Origin: Pectobacterium aroidearum
GTDB lineage: Bacteria; Pseudomonadota; Gammaproteobacteria; Enterobacterales; Enterobacteriaceae
DNA: 64,000 bases
NCBI RefSeq assembly: GCF_041228105.1
Contig: NZ_CP166097.1
Coordinates: 4,712,001-4,776,000 of the forward strand
Reading direction: 5' to 3'
Part shown: one piece after another, positions 1 through 8,764 of the stretch
How positions within the stretch are numbered: position 1 is the stretch's first letter
Layout: each line of letters starts with the position of its first letter
Program-made: the position numbers and the translations under genes
The notes under the pieces: model-generated
Database searches by the model: none
Seen by the model: only the letters and a program-made list of their open reading frames with translations
What the model was told of the DNA's origin: nothing

Positions 1-104
1 TCGAAGGCATCGCGGATAATCAGCAACGCCCAGCGATCGCCAACCACATCCAGCGCGCGGGCGACGGGACACGCATCCTCTTTCAGACTTTTGCGCTTCA
101 CCAT
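1..104 (-). CDS. HxlR-family transcriptional regulator, N-terminal fragment cut by window edge
   Basis: The reverse strand from an ATG at 104 encodes about 34 residues beginning MVKRKSLKEDACPVARALDV and continuing with GDRWALLIIRDAF. The Cys-Pro near residue 12 followed by a D-x-[IV]-G-x-[RK]-W-[AST]-[LF]-L-I-[IL]-R-[DE] stretch is the hallmark of the HxlR/MarR-like winged-helix family, whose members often sense electrophiles, aldehydes or redox state through that Cys. The gene runs off the window, so length and C-terminus are unknown. It is divergent from the MFS transporter at 255, which suggests it regulates that gene and the decarboxylase behind it. Family call from sequence; regulatory target is inference. 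Confidence 0.75.
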   Translation of the reverse strand, partial: MVKRKSLKEDACPVARALDVVGDRWALLIIRDAF

Positions 105-182
105 GACGATTTCTTCCCCTTTTTCCTGTTCAGCTTGCCTTACCTACAGGCTGAAAAGCTGACCGTGCGTTTCTGGTTGCAG

Positions 183-220
183 AATAAAACCAGAGTGTTT
201 ATGCTTCAACTGGTTTTATT
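183..220. promoter_or_regulatory. Inverted repeat between the HxlR-type regulator and the MFS transporter
   Basis: Perfect 11-bp arms AATAAAACCAG (183-193) and CTGGTTTTATT (210-220) are separated by 16 bp. The repeat lies in the divergent promoter region, 35 bp before the transporter start. Its symmetry and AT-rich spacer fit an operator for a dimeric winged-helix regulator such as the neighbouring HxlR protein. It could instead fold as a hairpin in a leader RNA. Confidence 0.45.
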
Positions 221-254
221 TTGAAACCAACAATGAGTAGTAAAAGCTAATATT

Positions 255-1508
255 ATGAAAACCAGCCCTATTCATACCACGTCATCCGTCACTGAGTGCG
301 ATCTTTACAGCACGCAGACGACATTGCCGCGCGCGTTAGTTTTGCTGTTTGCCTGTGCCAGCGCCCTCAGCGTCGCCAATGTGTATTACGCACAGCCGCT
401 GTTGGATGCATTATCGGTAGATTTTCACATCAGCATCGCTGCCGTTGGCGGCGTGATGAGCGCAACACAGCTTGGCTGTGCGCTGGCGTTAATTCTTCTA
501 GTACCGCTGGGTGATATCCTCAATCGACGCTATTTGATGCTCGCCCAGTTGGGTGCGCTCATCGTGGCGCTGATCGCCGTTGGGCTATCCACCACGTCCC
601 TGGCTCTATTGATCGGCATGCTGGCCGTGGGCATGCTCGGCACGGCAATGACTCAGGGGCTGATTGCTTATGCCGCGACGGCTGCCGCACCACAGGAGCG
701 CGGGCGCGTGGTGGGTGCGGCACAGGGCGGCGTGGTGATTGGGCTATTGCTGGCGCGCGTGCTGTCCGGCTTTATCGCCGATGTCGCAGGCTGGCGCAGC
801 GTGTACTTTTTCTCCGCGCTGCTGATGCTCCTGCTTGCCGTGCTTTTATGGCGCACACTGCCGCATCAGCTGCTTGCCCGGCAACGCCCGCACTATTCCG
901 CGTTGCTGCTCTCTATGCTGACCCTGCTGCGTCAAGAACGGGTGTTGCAAATACGCGGCACCATCGCTTTACTGATGTTTGCTGCCCTGAGCATTTTCTG
1001 GAGCGCACTGGTTCTGCCGCTGAGTCGCGAACCGTATTTCTTTTCTCATACGGTTATCGGTGCGTTTGGTCTGGTGGGGATTCTCGGCGCATTGGCGGCG
1101 GTAAAAGCGGGCTCATTGGCCGATAAAGGCCGCGAACAGTGGGTCAGCGGCATCGCCCTGTTATTGCTGCTGACATCGTGGCTGCCGCTGTGGTTAGCCC
1201 CCTATTCTCTCCTCGCGCTGGTGGTCGGCATCATCGTTCTCGATCTGGGCGGACAGGCCATTCACGTCACCAACCAAAGCATGATTTTCAAGACGCATCC
1301 CGATGCGCACAGCCGTCTGGTTGGCTGTTATATGTTGTTTTATAGCATCGGCAGCGGGCTTGGCGCGATGGCAACGACAGCGGCGTATGACGCTGCGGGC
1401 TGGTCAGGCGTGTGCCTCCTTGGCGCAGCCGTCAGCCTGACGGCGCTGCTTTTCTGGAAAGTGACGCTGCACGCCTCAGCGCCGTCACCGGCCGCTTCCA
1501 CGCCATAG
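255..1508 (+). CDS. Major facilitator superfamily transporter (drug/metabolite exporter type)
   Basis: A 417-residue, strongly hydrophobic protein with about 12 predicted membrane helices, the first after a roughly 25-residue polar N-terminus. Segments such as NVYYAQPLLDAL near residue 45 and the loop GDILNRRYLML after the second helix match the DHA1-like MFS branch that includes YnfM/YajR-type exporters. The MFS loop 2-3 signature G-D-x(3)-[RN]-R-[RK] is visible as GDILNRR. The upstream ribosome site is weak. The gene is followed after 57 bp by a PLP-dependent decarboxylase in the same direction, so the pair may form an operon in which the exporter moves the substrate or product of the enzyme. 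Substrate unknown. Confidence 0.85.
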   Translation: MKTSPIHTTSSVTECDLYSTQTTLPRALVLLFACASALSVANVYYAQPLLDALSVDFHISIAAVGGVMSATQLGCALALILLVPLGDILNRRYLMLAQLGALIVALIAVGLSTTSLALLIGMLAVGMLGTAMTQGLIAYAATAAAPQERGRVVGAAQGGVVIGLLLARVLSGFIADVAGWRSVYFFSALLMLLLAVLLWRTLPHQLLARQRPHYSALLLSMLTLLRQERVLQIRGTIALLMFAALSIFWSALVLPLSREPYFFSHTVIGAFGLVGILGALAAVKAGSLADKGREQWVSGIALLLLLTSWLPLWLAPYSLLALVVGIIVLDLGGQAIHVTNQSMIFKTHPDAHSRLVGCYMLFYSIGSGLGAMATTAAYDAAGWSGVCLLGAAVSLTALLFWKVTLHASAPSPAASTP

Positions 1509-1565
1509 TGATAGCGGAGCAACGCTTCTTGATAAACACACCATCCTATTGATAAGGGAAACAGC

Positions 1566-2918
1566 ATGAGCGAACTGACATTACTGGCTGATGCCGACGA
1601 GCGCGGCCGACGCTATCTGGCTGAGAATGCACAGCGTCGGGTTTTCCCCGATGCCGCTGCCCTCGCCGCGCTGGCACGTTTTGATGAAGCGCTGCCGCAA
1701 CAGGGCTTCTCGCCCGAAAGCACGCTGACGCTGCTGGATGAGGTCGGCTCACCAGCTACCACCGCCTCCAATGGCCCAAACTATTTTGGCTTTGTTATCG
1801 GTGCCTCATTGCCGGTCGCCGCCGCTTCCGAGCGATTAATGATCGCCTGGGATCAGTGCGCCTCCACCTTTGATAACTCACCAGTCTCCGCCACGCTGGA
1901 ACGTCTCGCCAGCCGCTGGGTACTCGATGCGCTGAACTTGCCCAAAGAAAGCGCCGTGGGTTTCGGCACCAGCGCTACCGCCTGCACGCTTTCCTGCCTG
2001 GCCGCCGCACGTCGTGCTCTGCTGGCAAAACAGGGCTGGGATTTTGACAACGATGGACTGAACGGTGCGCCTGAAATTACGGTCGTGATTTCGGAACTGA
2101 CGCACATTACCGTGAAGAAAGCGCTACGCGTACTCGGCTTTGGGCTACGCCATTTACGTATCGCGCCCGTGAATGCGTTTGGGCAGATCGATGTGGCACA
2201 GCTTCCTCCTCTGGACGACCGCACCATTCTTTGTTTGCAGGCGGGCGAGGTAAACACGGGGGAATTCGATGACTTTGCGCAGATCATTCCAATCGCTAAA
2301 GCGGCAGGTGCCTGGGTTCACGTTGATGGTGCCTTCGGACTGTGGGCCAGAGCCTCGTCCCACGCGGCGCTCACCGAGGGCATCGAACTGGCCGACAGTT
2401 GGACAACAGACGCGCATAAATGGCTGAATACCCCCTACGACTGCGCGATGGCGATTTGCCGCGATGCGGATGCGCTGGCCGAAGCGATGAACGCGGATGC
2501 CGTCTATTCCAGTGCAGCACGCGATGCCCAGAAGAACCTGACACTCGAATTTTCCCGCCGGCCGCGCGGCATTCCGGTATGGGCGGCACTGCGTACGCTG
2601 GGGCGCGACGGCGTGGCAGAGATGGTCGAACGACACTGCCGACAGGCAGCATTCATTGCCGACGGCCTGCGCCATGCGGGTTTTGAAGTACTGAATCGGG
2701 TGGTGCTTAATCAGGTTCTGCTGCGTGGGGAAACCAACGGCCAGACGACAGCAATACGAGACGCGTTGCAGGCGTCGGGCAAAGCATGGTTTGGCGGCAC
2801 GGTGTGGCAAGGGCGTCCGGCACTGCGCATCAGCGTGTCATCCTGGCGCACGCAGGACGACAACGTGCAGGCGCTCATCACGCTGCTGACGGAAATCAAA
2901 GCTCGAACCCCACACTGA
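1566..2918 (+). CDS. Pyridoxal-phosphate-dependent decarboxylase (group II) family protein
   Basis: A 450-residue protein of the PLP fold-type I group II decarboxylase family (aromatic amino acid, glutamate, diaminobutyrate or tyrosine decarboxylase relatives). The motif TTDAHKWLNTPYDCA carries the Schiff-base lysine at about residue 285. HVDGAFGLWA upstream contains the Asp that pairs with the pyridine nitrogen, and an HITVKKALRVLG segment lies around residue 180. The start is supported by a GGGAAA sequence 6-10 bases before the ATG. It is probably co-transcribed with the MFS transporter ahead. The actual substrate cannot be read from sequence; an amine-forming reaction or a decarboxylation-dependent lyase reaction are both possible. 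Confidence 0.8.
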   Translation: MSELTLLADADERGRRYLAENAQRRVFPDAAALAALARFDEALPQQGFSPESTLTLLDEVGSPATTASNGPNYFGFVIGASLPVAAASERLMIAWDQCASTFDNSPVSATLERLASRWVLDALNLPKESAVGFGTSATACTLSCLAAARRALLAKQGWDFDNDGLNGAPEITVVISELTHITVKKALRVLGFGLRHLRIAPVNAFGQIDVAQLPPLDDRTILCLQAGEVNTGEFDDFAQIIPIAKAAGAWVHVDGAFGLWARASSHAALTEGIELADSWTTDAHKWLNTPYDCAMAICRDADALAEAMNADAVYSSAARDAQKNLTLEFSRRPRGIPVWAALRTLGRDGVAEMVERHCRQAAFIADGLRHAGFEVLNRVVLNQVLLRGETNGQTTAIRDALQASGKAWFGGTVWQGRPALRISVSSWRTQDDNVQALITLLTEIKARTPH

Positions 2919-2935
2919 GCGCGGTATAAAACAAC

Positions 2936-2957
2936 TATCCCCGCAAACGCGGGGATA
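2936..2957. terminator. Hairpin between convergent genes
   Basis: Perfect 9-bp stem TATCCCCGC / GCGGGGATA with an AAAC loop. In the minus direction it is followed by a T-rich stretch (GTTGTTTTATA), so it most likely terminates the small minus-strand gene at 2994-3452. In the plus direction it sits 18 bp after the decarboxylase stop but lacks a T-run. Confidence 0.6.
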
Positions 2958-2993
2958 GGGAGACGTCATCAGACTACGGCGCACTGAAATACG

Positions 2994-3452
2994 CTAGACG
3001 TAAACGCTAATGCTGGAGACCTGCCCCTGAAAGCGGTTCAGCGCCTCGGCCGCACGTTGCAGGCTTTCGGTATTTTGCACTTCGCTACGGGATGATGCAC
3101 CCGCGACACCTTGCTGAATGGTGTCGAAAACATTAATCGGCTGAAAGACATTGGAAGGCGGCACACTGCCGACATTTTCGCGCGGCGACGAGATAAAACC
3201 CAGTAGCGCGGAACCCTCTTCACGCCCCAACCGCCCACTGCTGACAAGGCCTTCTACCGTTTCATACAGTTCGGCGGGGCTAATGCGGGTGAAATCATAC
3301 CGCGTCGTCTGACCAACAGGAACGGCACCGCTACCCGCCTGATAAGACTGAAGCTGTTCGGACAGTGCAGCTTTCTCAGCATGCTCTGTGGAACGCTTCG
3401 CCATCACCTGCTGGCTGGCAAAGACGGACGACTCTGCGGCTTCAACTTTCAT
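2994..3452 (-). CDS. Uncharacterised 152-residue protein
   Basis: I do not recognise this protein with certainty. It is 152 residues, hydrophilic, with no signal peptide or membrane segment. The start at 3452 is strongly supported by a perfect ribosome site, TAAGGAGGTGAT, directly upstream. The centre reads YDFTRISPAELYETVEGL and then a stretch ending GREEGSALLGFI. This Tyr-Asp-Phe-Thr ... Ser-Pro-x-Glu-Leu pattern resembles small uncharacterised proteobacterial proteins, some linked with surface appendages, but that link is weak. The C-terminal 50 residues are rich in Gln and Ser and may be helical. It lies 183 bp downstream of the bactofilin gene on the same strand. A strong ribosome site suggests high expression. 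Confidence 0.6.
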   Translation of the reverse strand: MKVEAAESSVFASQQVMAKRSTEHAEKAALSEQLQSYQAGSGAVPVGQTTRYDFTRISPAELYETVEGLVSSGRLGREEGSALLGFISSPRENVGSVPPSNVFQPINVFDTIQQGVAGASSRSEVQNTESLQRAAEALNRFQGQVSSISVYV

Positions 3453-3634
3453 ATCACCTCCTTACGGTAACGTATGGAAGACAAAAATGATTGGCATCGC
3501 GCATCACCGTGACGGCGAATGCAAAAACGGCGTGCTTTAATACTGACACGCAATCCCCCATCACGCCAGCCAGAAGCGGGATTTACCCCGCTGACGCGGG
3601 GAGTACTCAGGCATTCAGATATTAAGAACGAGCC

Positions 3635-4363
3635 TCACGCCGTTGGCACATTACCCGCTAGTGCGACAACGTTTTCTTGTTCTGCGGGCGCCTTAGCGGC
3701 TTTCTCTTTTTTCTTGTCCACGTAGGTCAGTTTTTCCTGATTCTGCGTAGGTGGGGTCAGCGGGTGGGACTGGCCGGTGAAGACGCCGCCTTTTTCGATG
3801 GAGAGTTCATCGGTGAAGATATCGCCGAATACTTTTCCCTGCGCCAGAATAGCAACGACGCTGGCAGCGATGCGTCCTTCAACGCGACCATTGATGATGA
3901 TCTGCTGCGATTTCATTTCGCCATTTACCTGACCAGTGTGCTCCACTTTAATCGTGTTATCGCACTGCACATCACCTTCTACCCGGCCTTCGACGGTGAT
4001 ATTGCCATCCACCACCAGAGATCCCGTCATGCGTGCGCCCTGAGAAATGAAGGTGTCTTTTTTCACGCGTACAGGGTTCACTGAATTAATCAACTCGTTC
4101 GATGGGCTGATCGCGGGGGAGCTGTTTATTTCACTGCGCTCTTGCGGTTCTTTTGCGTCTTTTTTGTTTTTATCAAATGAAAACATCGTGTTATTCCTTT
4201 TAACAGTATAGAAAAATGCGATCGCGACACTCGCGGCTAGTACGGCAGCCACTCCCTGACCGTAATATCGAAGGGGGAATTCGCTATAAATATCAATAAG
4301 CCAGGCGGCGACCAACAAAGCCCATAACGCCCATATTCCCCAAAGCAGGTTGTAATTACGCAC
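3635..4363 (-). CDS. Bactofilin (membrane-anchored polymer-forming cytoskeletal protein)
   Basis: From a GTG at 4363 the protein is 242 residues. Two hydrophobic segments (LLWGIWALWALLVAAWLIDI and VAAVLAASVAIAFFYTV) anchor it near the N-terminus. They are followed by a Lys-rich linker and a bactofilin beta-helix of short repeats (GSLVVDGNITVEGRVEGDV, QQIIINGRVEGRI) spanning about residues 95-200, then a charged tail ending in Lys/Glu/Ala. The two-helix anchor resembles CcmA of Proteus mirabilis, a bactofilin affecting cell shape. An in-frame TTG at 4456 would add 31 residues but has no good ribosome site. The GTG is overlapped by the stop of a short upstream ORF (4356-4409), which suggests coupled translation. 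Family call is firm; the start is uncertain. Confidence 0.85.
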   Translation of the reverse strand: MRNYNLLWGIWALWALLVAAWLIDIYSEFPLRYYGQGVAAVLAASVAIAFFYTVKRNNTMFSFDKNKKDAKEPQERSEINSSPAISPSNELINSVNPVRVKKDTFISQGARMTGSLVVDGNITVEGRVEGDVQCDNTIKVEHTGQVNGEMKSQQIIINGRVEGRIAASVVAILAQGKVFGDIFTDELSIEKGGVFTGQSHPLTPPTQNQEKLTYVDKKKEKAAKAPAEQENVVALAGNVPTA

Positions 4364-4409
4364 CGGGGTAGCCCCGGAAAGAGGTGGGGTAATGCATATC
4401 CTTCTCCAT
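4356..4409 (-). CDS. Possible 17-residue leader peptide overlapping the bactofilin start
   Basis: An ATG at 4409 with a well-placed AAGGA ribosome site opens a 17-codon frame, MEKDMHYPTSFRGYPGA, ending in TAA at 4356-4358. The GTG start of the bactofilin (4361-4363) lies inside its last sense codons, in a different frame. This geometry is typical of translational coupling. A sequencing or true frameshift that once joined the two frames is the alternative. There is no homology support for the peptide itself. Confidence 0.4.
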   Translation of the reverse strand: MEKDMHYPTSFRGYPGA

Positions 4410-4504
4410 TCGTCCTTTTTGCAGCTTGAATCCCAGATTAATTCAGCCACGCTCAATAACTATCGGATGACAGTCCCTTTTATTTAGTCCGATGACCATG
4501 GCAA

Positions 4505-4520
4505 CGTGATGACTATCGCA
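4505..4520. promoter_or_regulatory. CRP-like site upstream of scrK
   Basis: CGTGA-N6-TCGCA matches 8 of 10 core positions of the CRP consensus TGTGA-N6-TCACA. It lies about 140 bp before the fructokinase start, in keeping with catabolite control of a sucrose operon. Call rests on the motif only. Confidence 0.4.
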
Positions 4521-4597
4521 TAAATTTTCACCAACGCGATGGGGAAAAGTGCGTTTTATTGATGTGGGTGCGTCTCTACAGTGAAGAGTATTGCTTA

Positions 4598-4613
4598 GCT
4601 AAACCGATTCTTC
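4598..4613. promoter_or_regulatory. Operator-like site for ScrR before scrK
   Basis: GCTAAACCGATTCTTC has a perfect left half-site (GCTAAACC) shared with the site before scrY, and a degenerate right half. LacI-family operators are palindromes with a central CG, which fits. A second TTTAGCAAAC follows at 4617-4626. This is probably where the local LacI-type repressor ScrR controls scrK. Confidence 0.5.
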
Positions 4614-4656
4614 TATTTTAGCAAACAGTCTAATTCTCGTTGATAAGAGTAACGTT

Positions 4657-5580
4657 ATGGCAAATAGAATTTGGGTCATGGGCGACGCGGTTGTCGATCT
4701 CATCCCGGAAGATGCGGAACGCTATCTGAAATGCCCCGGTGGAGCACCGGCGAATGTCGCCGTTGGCATTGCCAGACTGGGCGGAAACAGCGCGTTTATC
4801 GGTCGCGTCGGTGACGATGTTTTTGGCCATTTTCTCAAAACAGTGCTGGAACAGGAAAACGTCGATACCCATCACATGGCGCACGACAGGTTCCACCGAA
4901 CCTCAACCGTGGTCGTGAGCCTTGATGAAACAGGGGAACGTGCCTTCACATTTATGGTACGCCCAAGTGCCGACCTGTTTTTACAGCCGGAAGACCTGCC
5001 GATATTCAACCGGGGAGAATGGCTGCACCTCTGCTCTATCGCACTCTCACAGGAACCCTCACGCAGTACCGCCTTTGAGGCAATGCGGCAGATAAAAGCC
5101 GCGCAGGGGCGGGTCAGCTTCGACCCGAATATCCGTGACGATCTCTGGCAAAGCGAGCAGGAACTGCGCGACTGCCTGACACAGGCGCTGATGCTGGCCG
5201 ACGTGGTGAAGCTGTCGCGTGAAGAGCTGGCTTTTCTGTGTTCAACACCGGACGTTGAAGCAGGGATTCAGCAGTTCATGCAGCGCTACCCCACACAGCT
5301 CTTGCTAGTGACACTAGGCAGTGAAGGCGTCTGGCTGCACGATCGCCACCAGCTACGACATTTTGCCGCACCATCGGTGACCCCTGTCGATACTACAGGG
5401 GCAGGAGACGCTTTCGTTGCCGGTTTACTGCATGGCCTGGCGCAGTATGACGACCTGTCACAGCCGCTTAGCTGGGATCCGATTATCGCGCAGGCACAGC
5501 GGTGTGGCGCACTTGCCACCACAGCAAAAGGCGCAATGACCGCACTTCCCTACGCTCAGCAATTGCACGCACTCCCTTAG
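4657..5580 (+). CDS. scrK: Fructokinase of the sucrose regulon
   Basis: A 307-residue PfkB/ribokinase-family sugar kinase that phosphorylates the fructose released from sucrose-6-phosphate to fructose-6-phosphate. The N-terminal signature GGAPANVAVGIARLGG (about residues 28-43) and the C-terminal signature DTTGAGDAFVAGLLHGL (about residues 246-262), which includes the catalytic Asp and anion hole, are both intact. It is the first gene of the scrKYABR cluster. A separate operator-containing gap of about 200 bp before scrY suggests scrK and scrY each have a promoter. Length agrees with enterobacterial ScrK. Confidence 0.93.
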   Translation: MANRIWVMGDAVVDLIPEDAERYLKCPGGAPANVAVGIARLGGNSAFIGRVGDDVFGHFLKTVLEQENVDTHHMAHDRFHRTSTVVVSLDETGERAFTFMVRPSADLFLQPEDLPIFNRGEWLHLCSIALSQEPSRSTAFEAMRQIKAAQGRVSFDPNIRDDLWQSEQELRDCLTQALMLADVVKLSREELAFLCSTPDVEAGIQQFMQRYPTQLLLVTLGSEGVWLHDRHQLRHFAAPSVTPVDTTGAGDAFVAGLLHGLAQYDDLSQPLSWDPIIAQAQRCGALATTAKGAMTALPYAQQLHALP

Positions 5581-5701
5581 CCCAGCCCTAATCCCTCCGT
5601 TTAATACGGTTACCGCCCGGTTTTGTAGTCAGGATCACAGTTACAGAATCGGGCGAGTGAAATTTCTTGCTAACCCTCCTGCTGGCTTTTATTTTCCTCA
5701 T

Positions 5702-7314
<1,613 letters not shown>

Positions 7315-7327
7315 CCCTTGCCCGGCC

Positions 7328-7358
7328 TTGGCGTCGATTACACGCTAATCGACGCCAA
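7328..7358 (+). terminator. Intercistronic hairpin between scrY and scrA
   Basis: Perfect 13-bp stem TTGGCGTCGATTA / TAATCGACGCCAA with a 5-base loop, directly after scrY. No T-run follows, so it is more likely a partial terminator or a 3'-end stabiliser that keeps porin mRNA more abundant than permease mRNA. Confidence 0.6.
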
Positions 7359-7393
7359 AGACACTGCATATCCGATTGAAAAAGAGGAATAAC

Positions 7394-8764
7394 ATGGATA
7401 TCAACAAAACCGCCGCCGCGCTCATCCCCCTTCTTGGCGGAAAAGAGAATATCGCCAGCGCGGCTCACTGTGCGACTCGTCTGCGTCTGGTACTGAATGA
7501 CGACAATTTGGCAGACAAGAAAGCCATCGAGAACGTTGACGGCGTGAAAGGCTGCTTCCAGAACGCCGGACAAATGCAGATTATTTTCGGTACGGGACTG
7601 GTTAACAAGGTGTATGCCGAGTTCATCAAAGCGGCAGGCATCAGCGAATCGAGCAAGTCCGAAGCGGCCTCCATCGCAGCGAAAAAGCTGAACCCACTGC
7701 AACGTCTGGCGCGCCTGCTATCAAACATCTTCGTCCCTATCATGCCGGCGATTATCGCTTCCGGTCTGTTGATGGGGCTGCTCGGCATGATCAAGACCTA
7801 CGGCTGGGTCGATGCCAGCAGCGCAATCTTCGTGATGCTGGATATGTTCAGCTCCGCTGCATTTATCATTTTGCCCATCCTGATCGGTTTTACTGCCGCG
7901 CGGGAATTCGGCGGTAACCCCTATCTGGGCGCGACGCTGGGCGGCATTCTGACCCACCCAGCGCTGACCAACGCCTGGGGCGTCGCGGGTGGCTTCCAGA
8001 CCATGCATTTTTTCGGCATGGACATCGCCATGATCGGCTATCAGGGTACCGTGTTTCCGGTCCTGCTGGCCGTCTGGTTCATGAGCATCGTGGAAAAGCG
8101 CCTGCGTAAAATCGTCCCTGACGCATTGGATATCATCGTCACGCCTTTCCTTACGGTCATCATTTCCGGTTTCGTTGCGATGTTGATCATCGGTCCGGCT
8201 GGGCGCGCGCTGGGCGACGGCATCTCTTTCTTACTCAGCACGTTGATTACTCACGCGGGCTGGCTGGCCGGATTGCTGTTCGGCGGTCTCTATTCCGCCA
8301 TCGTCATCACTGGTGTTCATCACAGCTTCCATGCCATTGAAGCCGGCCTGCTGGGCAACCCTAATATCGGTGTCAACTTCCTGCTGCCAATTTGGGCGAT
8401 GGCGAACGTGGCACAGGGCGGCGCGTGTCTGGCGGTATACTTCAAAACGCGTGATGCCAAAACCCGAGCGATTGCCGTTCCCGCAGGGCTGTCTTGCCTG
8501 CTGGGCATCACTGAAGCCGCGATATTTGGTATAAATCTGCGCTTCATTAAACCGTTCCTGGCTGCACTGGCTGGCGGTGCGCTTGGTGGCGCGTGGGTCG
8601 TCTTCAATCACGTCAATATGACGGCCGTCGGGCTGACCGGTTTTCCAGGTCTGGCCATTGTGCAAGGAGGATCGATGCTTAACTACCTGATTGGGATGTT
8701 CATTGCGTTCGGTGCCGCCTTTACCCTGTCCTTATTGCTGAAATATAAAACGGATAGCGAATAA
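7394..8764 (+). CDS. scrA: Sucrose-specific PTS permease, EIIBC
   Basis: A 456-residue inner-membrane PTS enzyme of the glucose/sucrose superfamily. It imports sucrose and delivers sucrose-6-phosphate. The EIIB domain is at the N-terminus, with the phosphorylated Cys26 in SAAHCATRLRLVLND. The EIIC domain of about ten helices follows, with the sugar-site loop LGITEAAIFGINLRF near residue 380. There is no EIIA domain, so it depends on the glucose EIIA (Crr), as known for ScrA. The ATG at 7394 with GAGGA seven bases ahead is preferred over a TTG at 7376. The stop TAA overlaps the scrB ATG by one base, so the two are translationally coupled. Confidence 0.93.
   Translation: MDINKTAAALIPLLGGKENIASAAHCATRLRLVLNDDNLADKKAIENVDGVKGCFQNAGQMQIIFGTGLVNKVYAEFIKAAGISESSKSEAASIAAKKLNPLQRLARLLSNIFVPIMPAIIASGLLMGLLGMIKTYGWVDASSAIFVMLDMFSSAAFIILPILIGFTAAREFGGNPYLGATLGGILTHPALTNAWGVAGGFQTMHFFGMDIAMIGYQGTVFPVLLAVWFMSIVEKRLRKIVPDALDIIVTPFLTVIISGFVAMLIIGPAGRALGDGISFLLSTLITHAGWLAGLLFGGLYSAIVITGVHHSFHAIEAGLLGNPNIGVNFLLPIWAMANVAQGGACLAVYFKTRDAKTRAIAVPAGLSCLLGITEAAIFGINLRFIKPFLAALAGGALGGAWVVFNHVNMTAVGLTGFPGLAIVQGGSMLNYLIGMFIAFGAAFTLSLLLKYKTDSE

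Noticed and set aside
2154..2810. 218-codon minus-strand frame inside the decarboxylase gene
   Set aside because: It is the antisense shadow of a GC-rich coding gene, with low-complexity composition and no motif.
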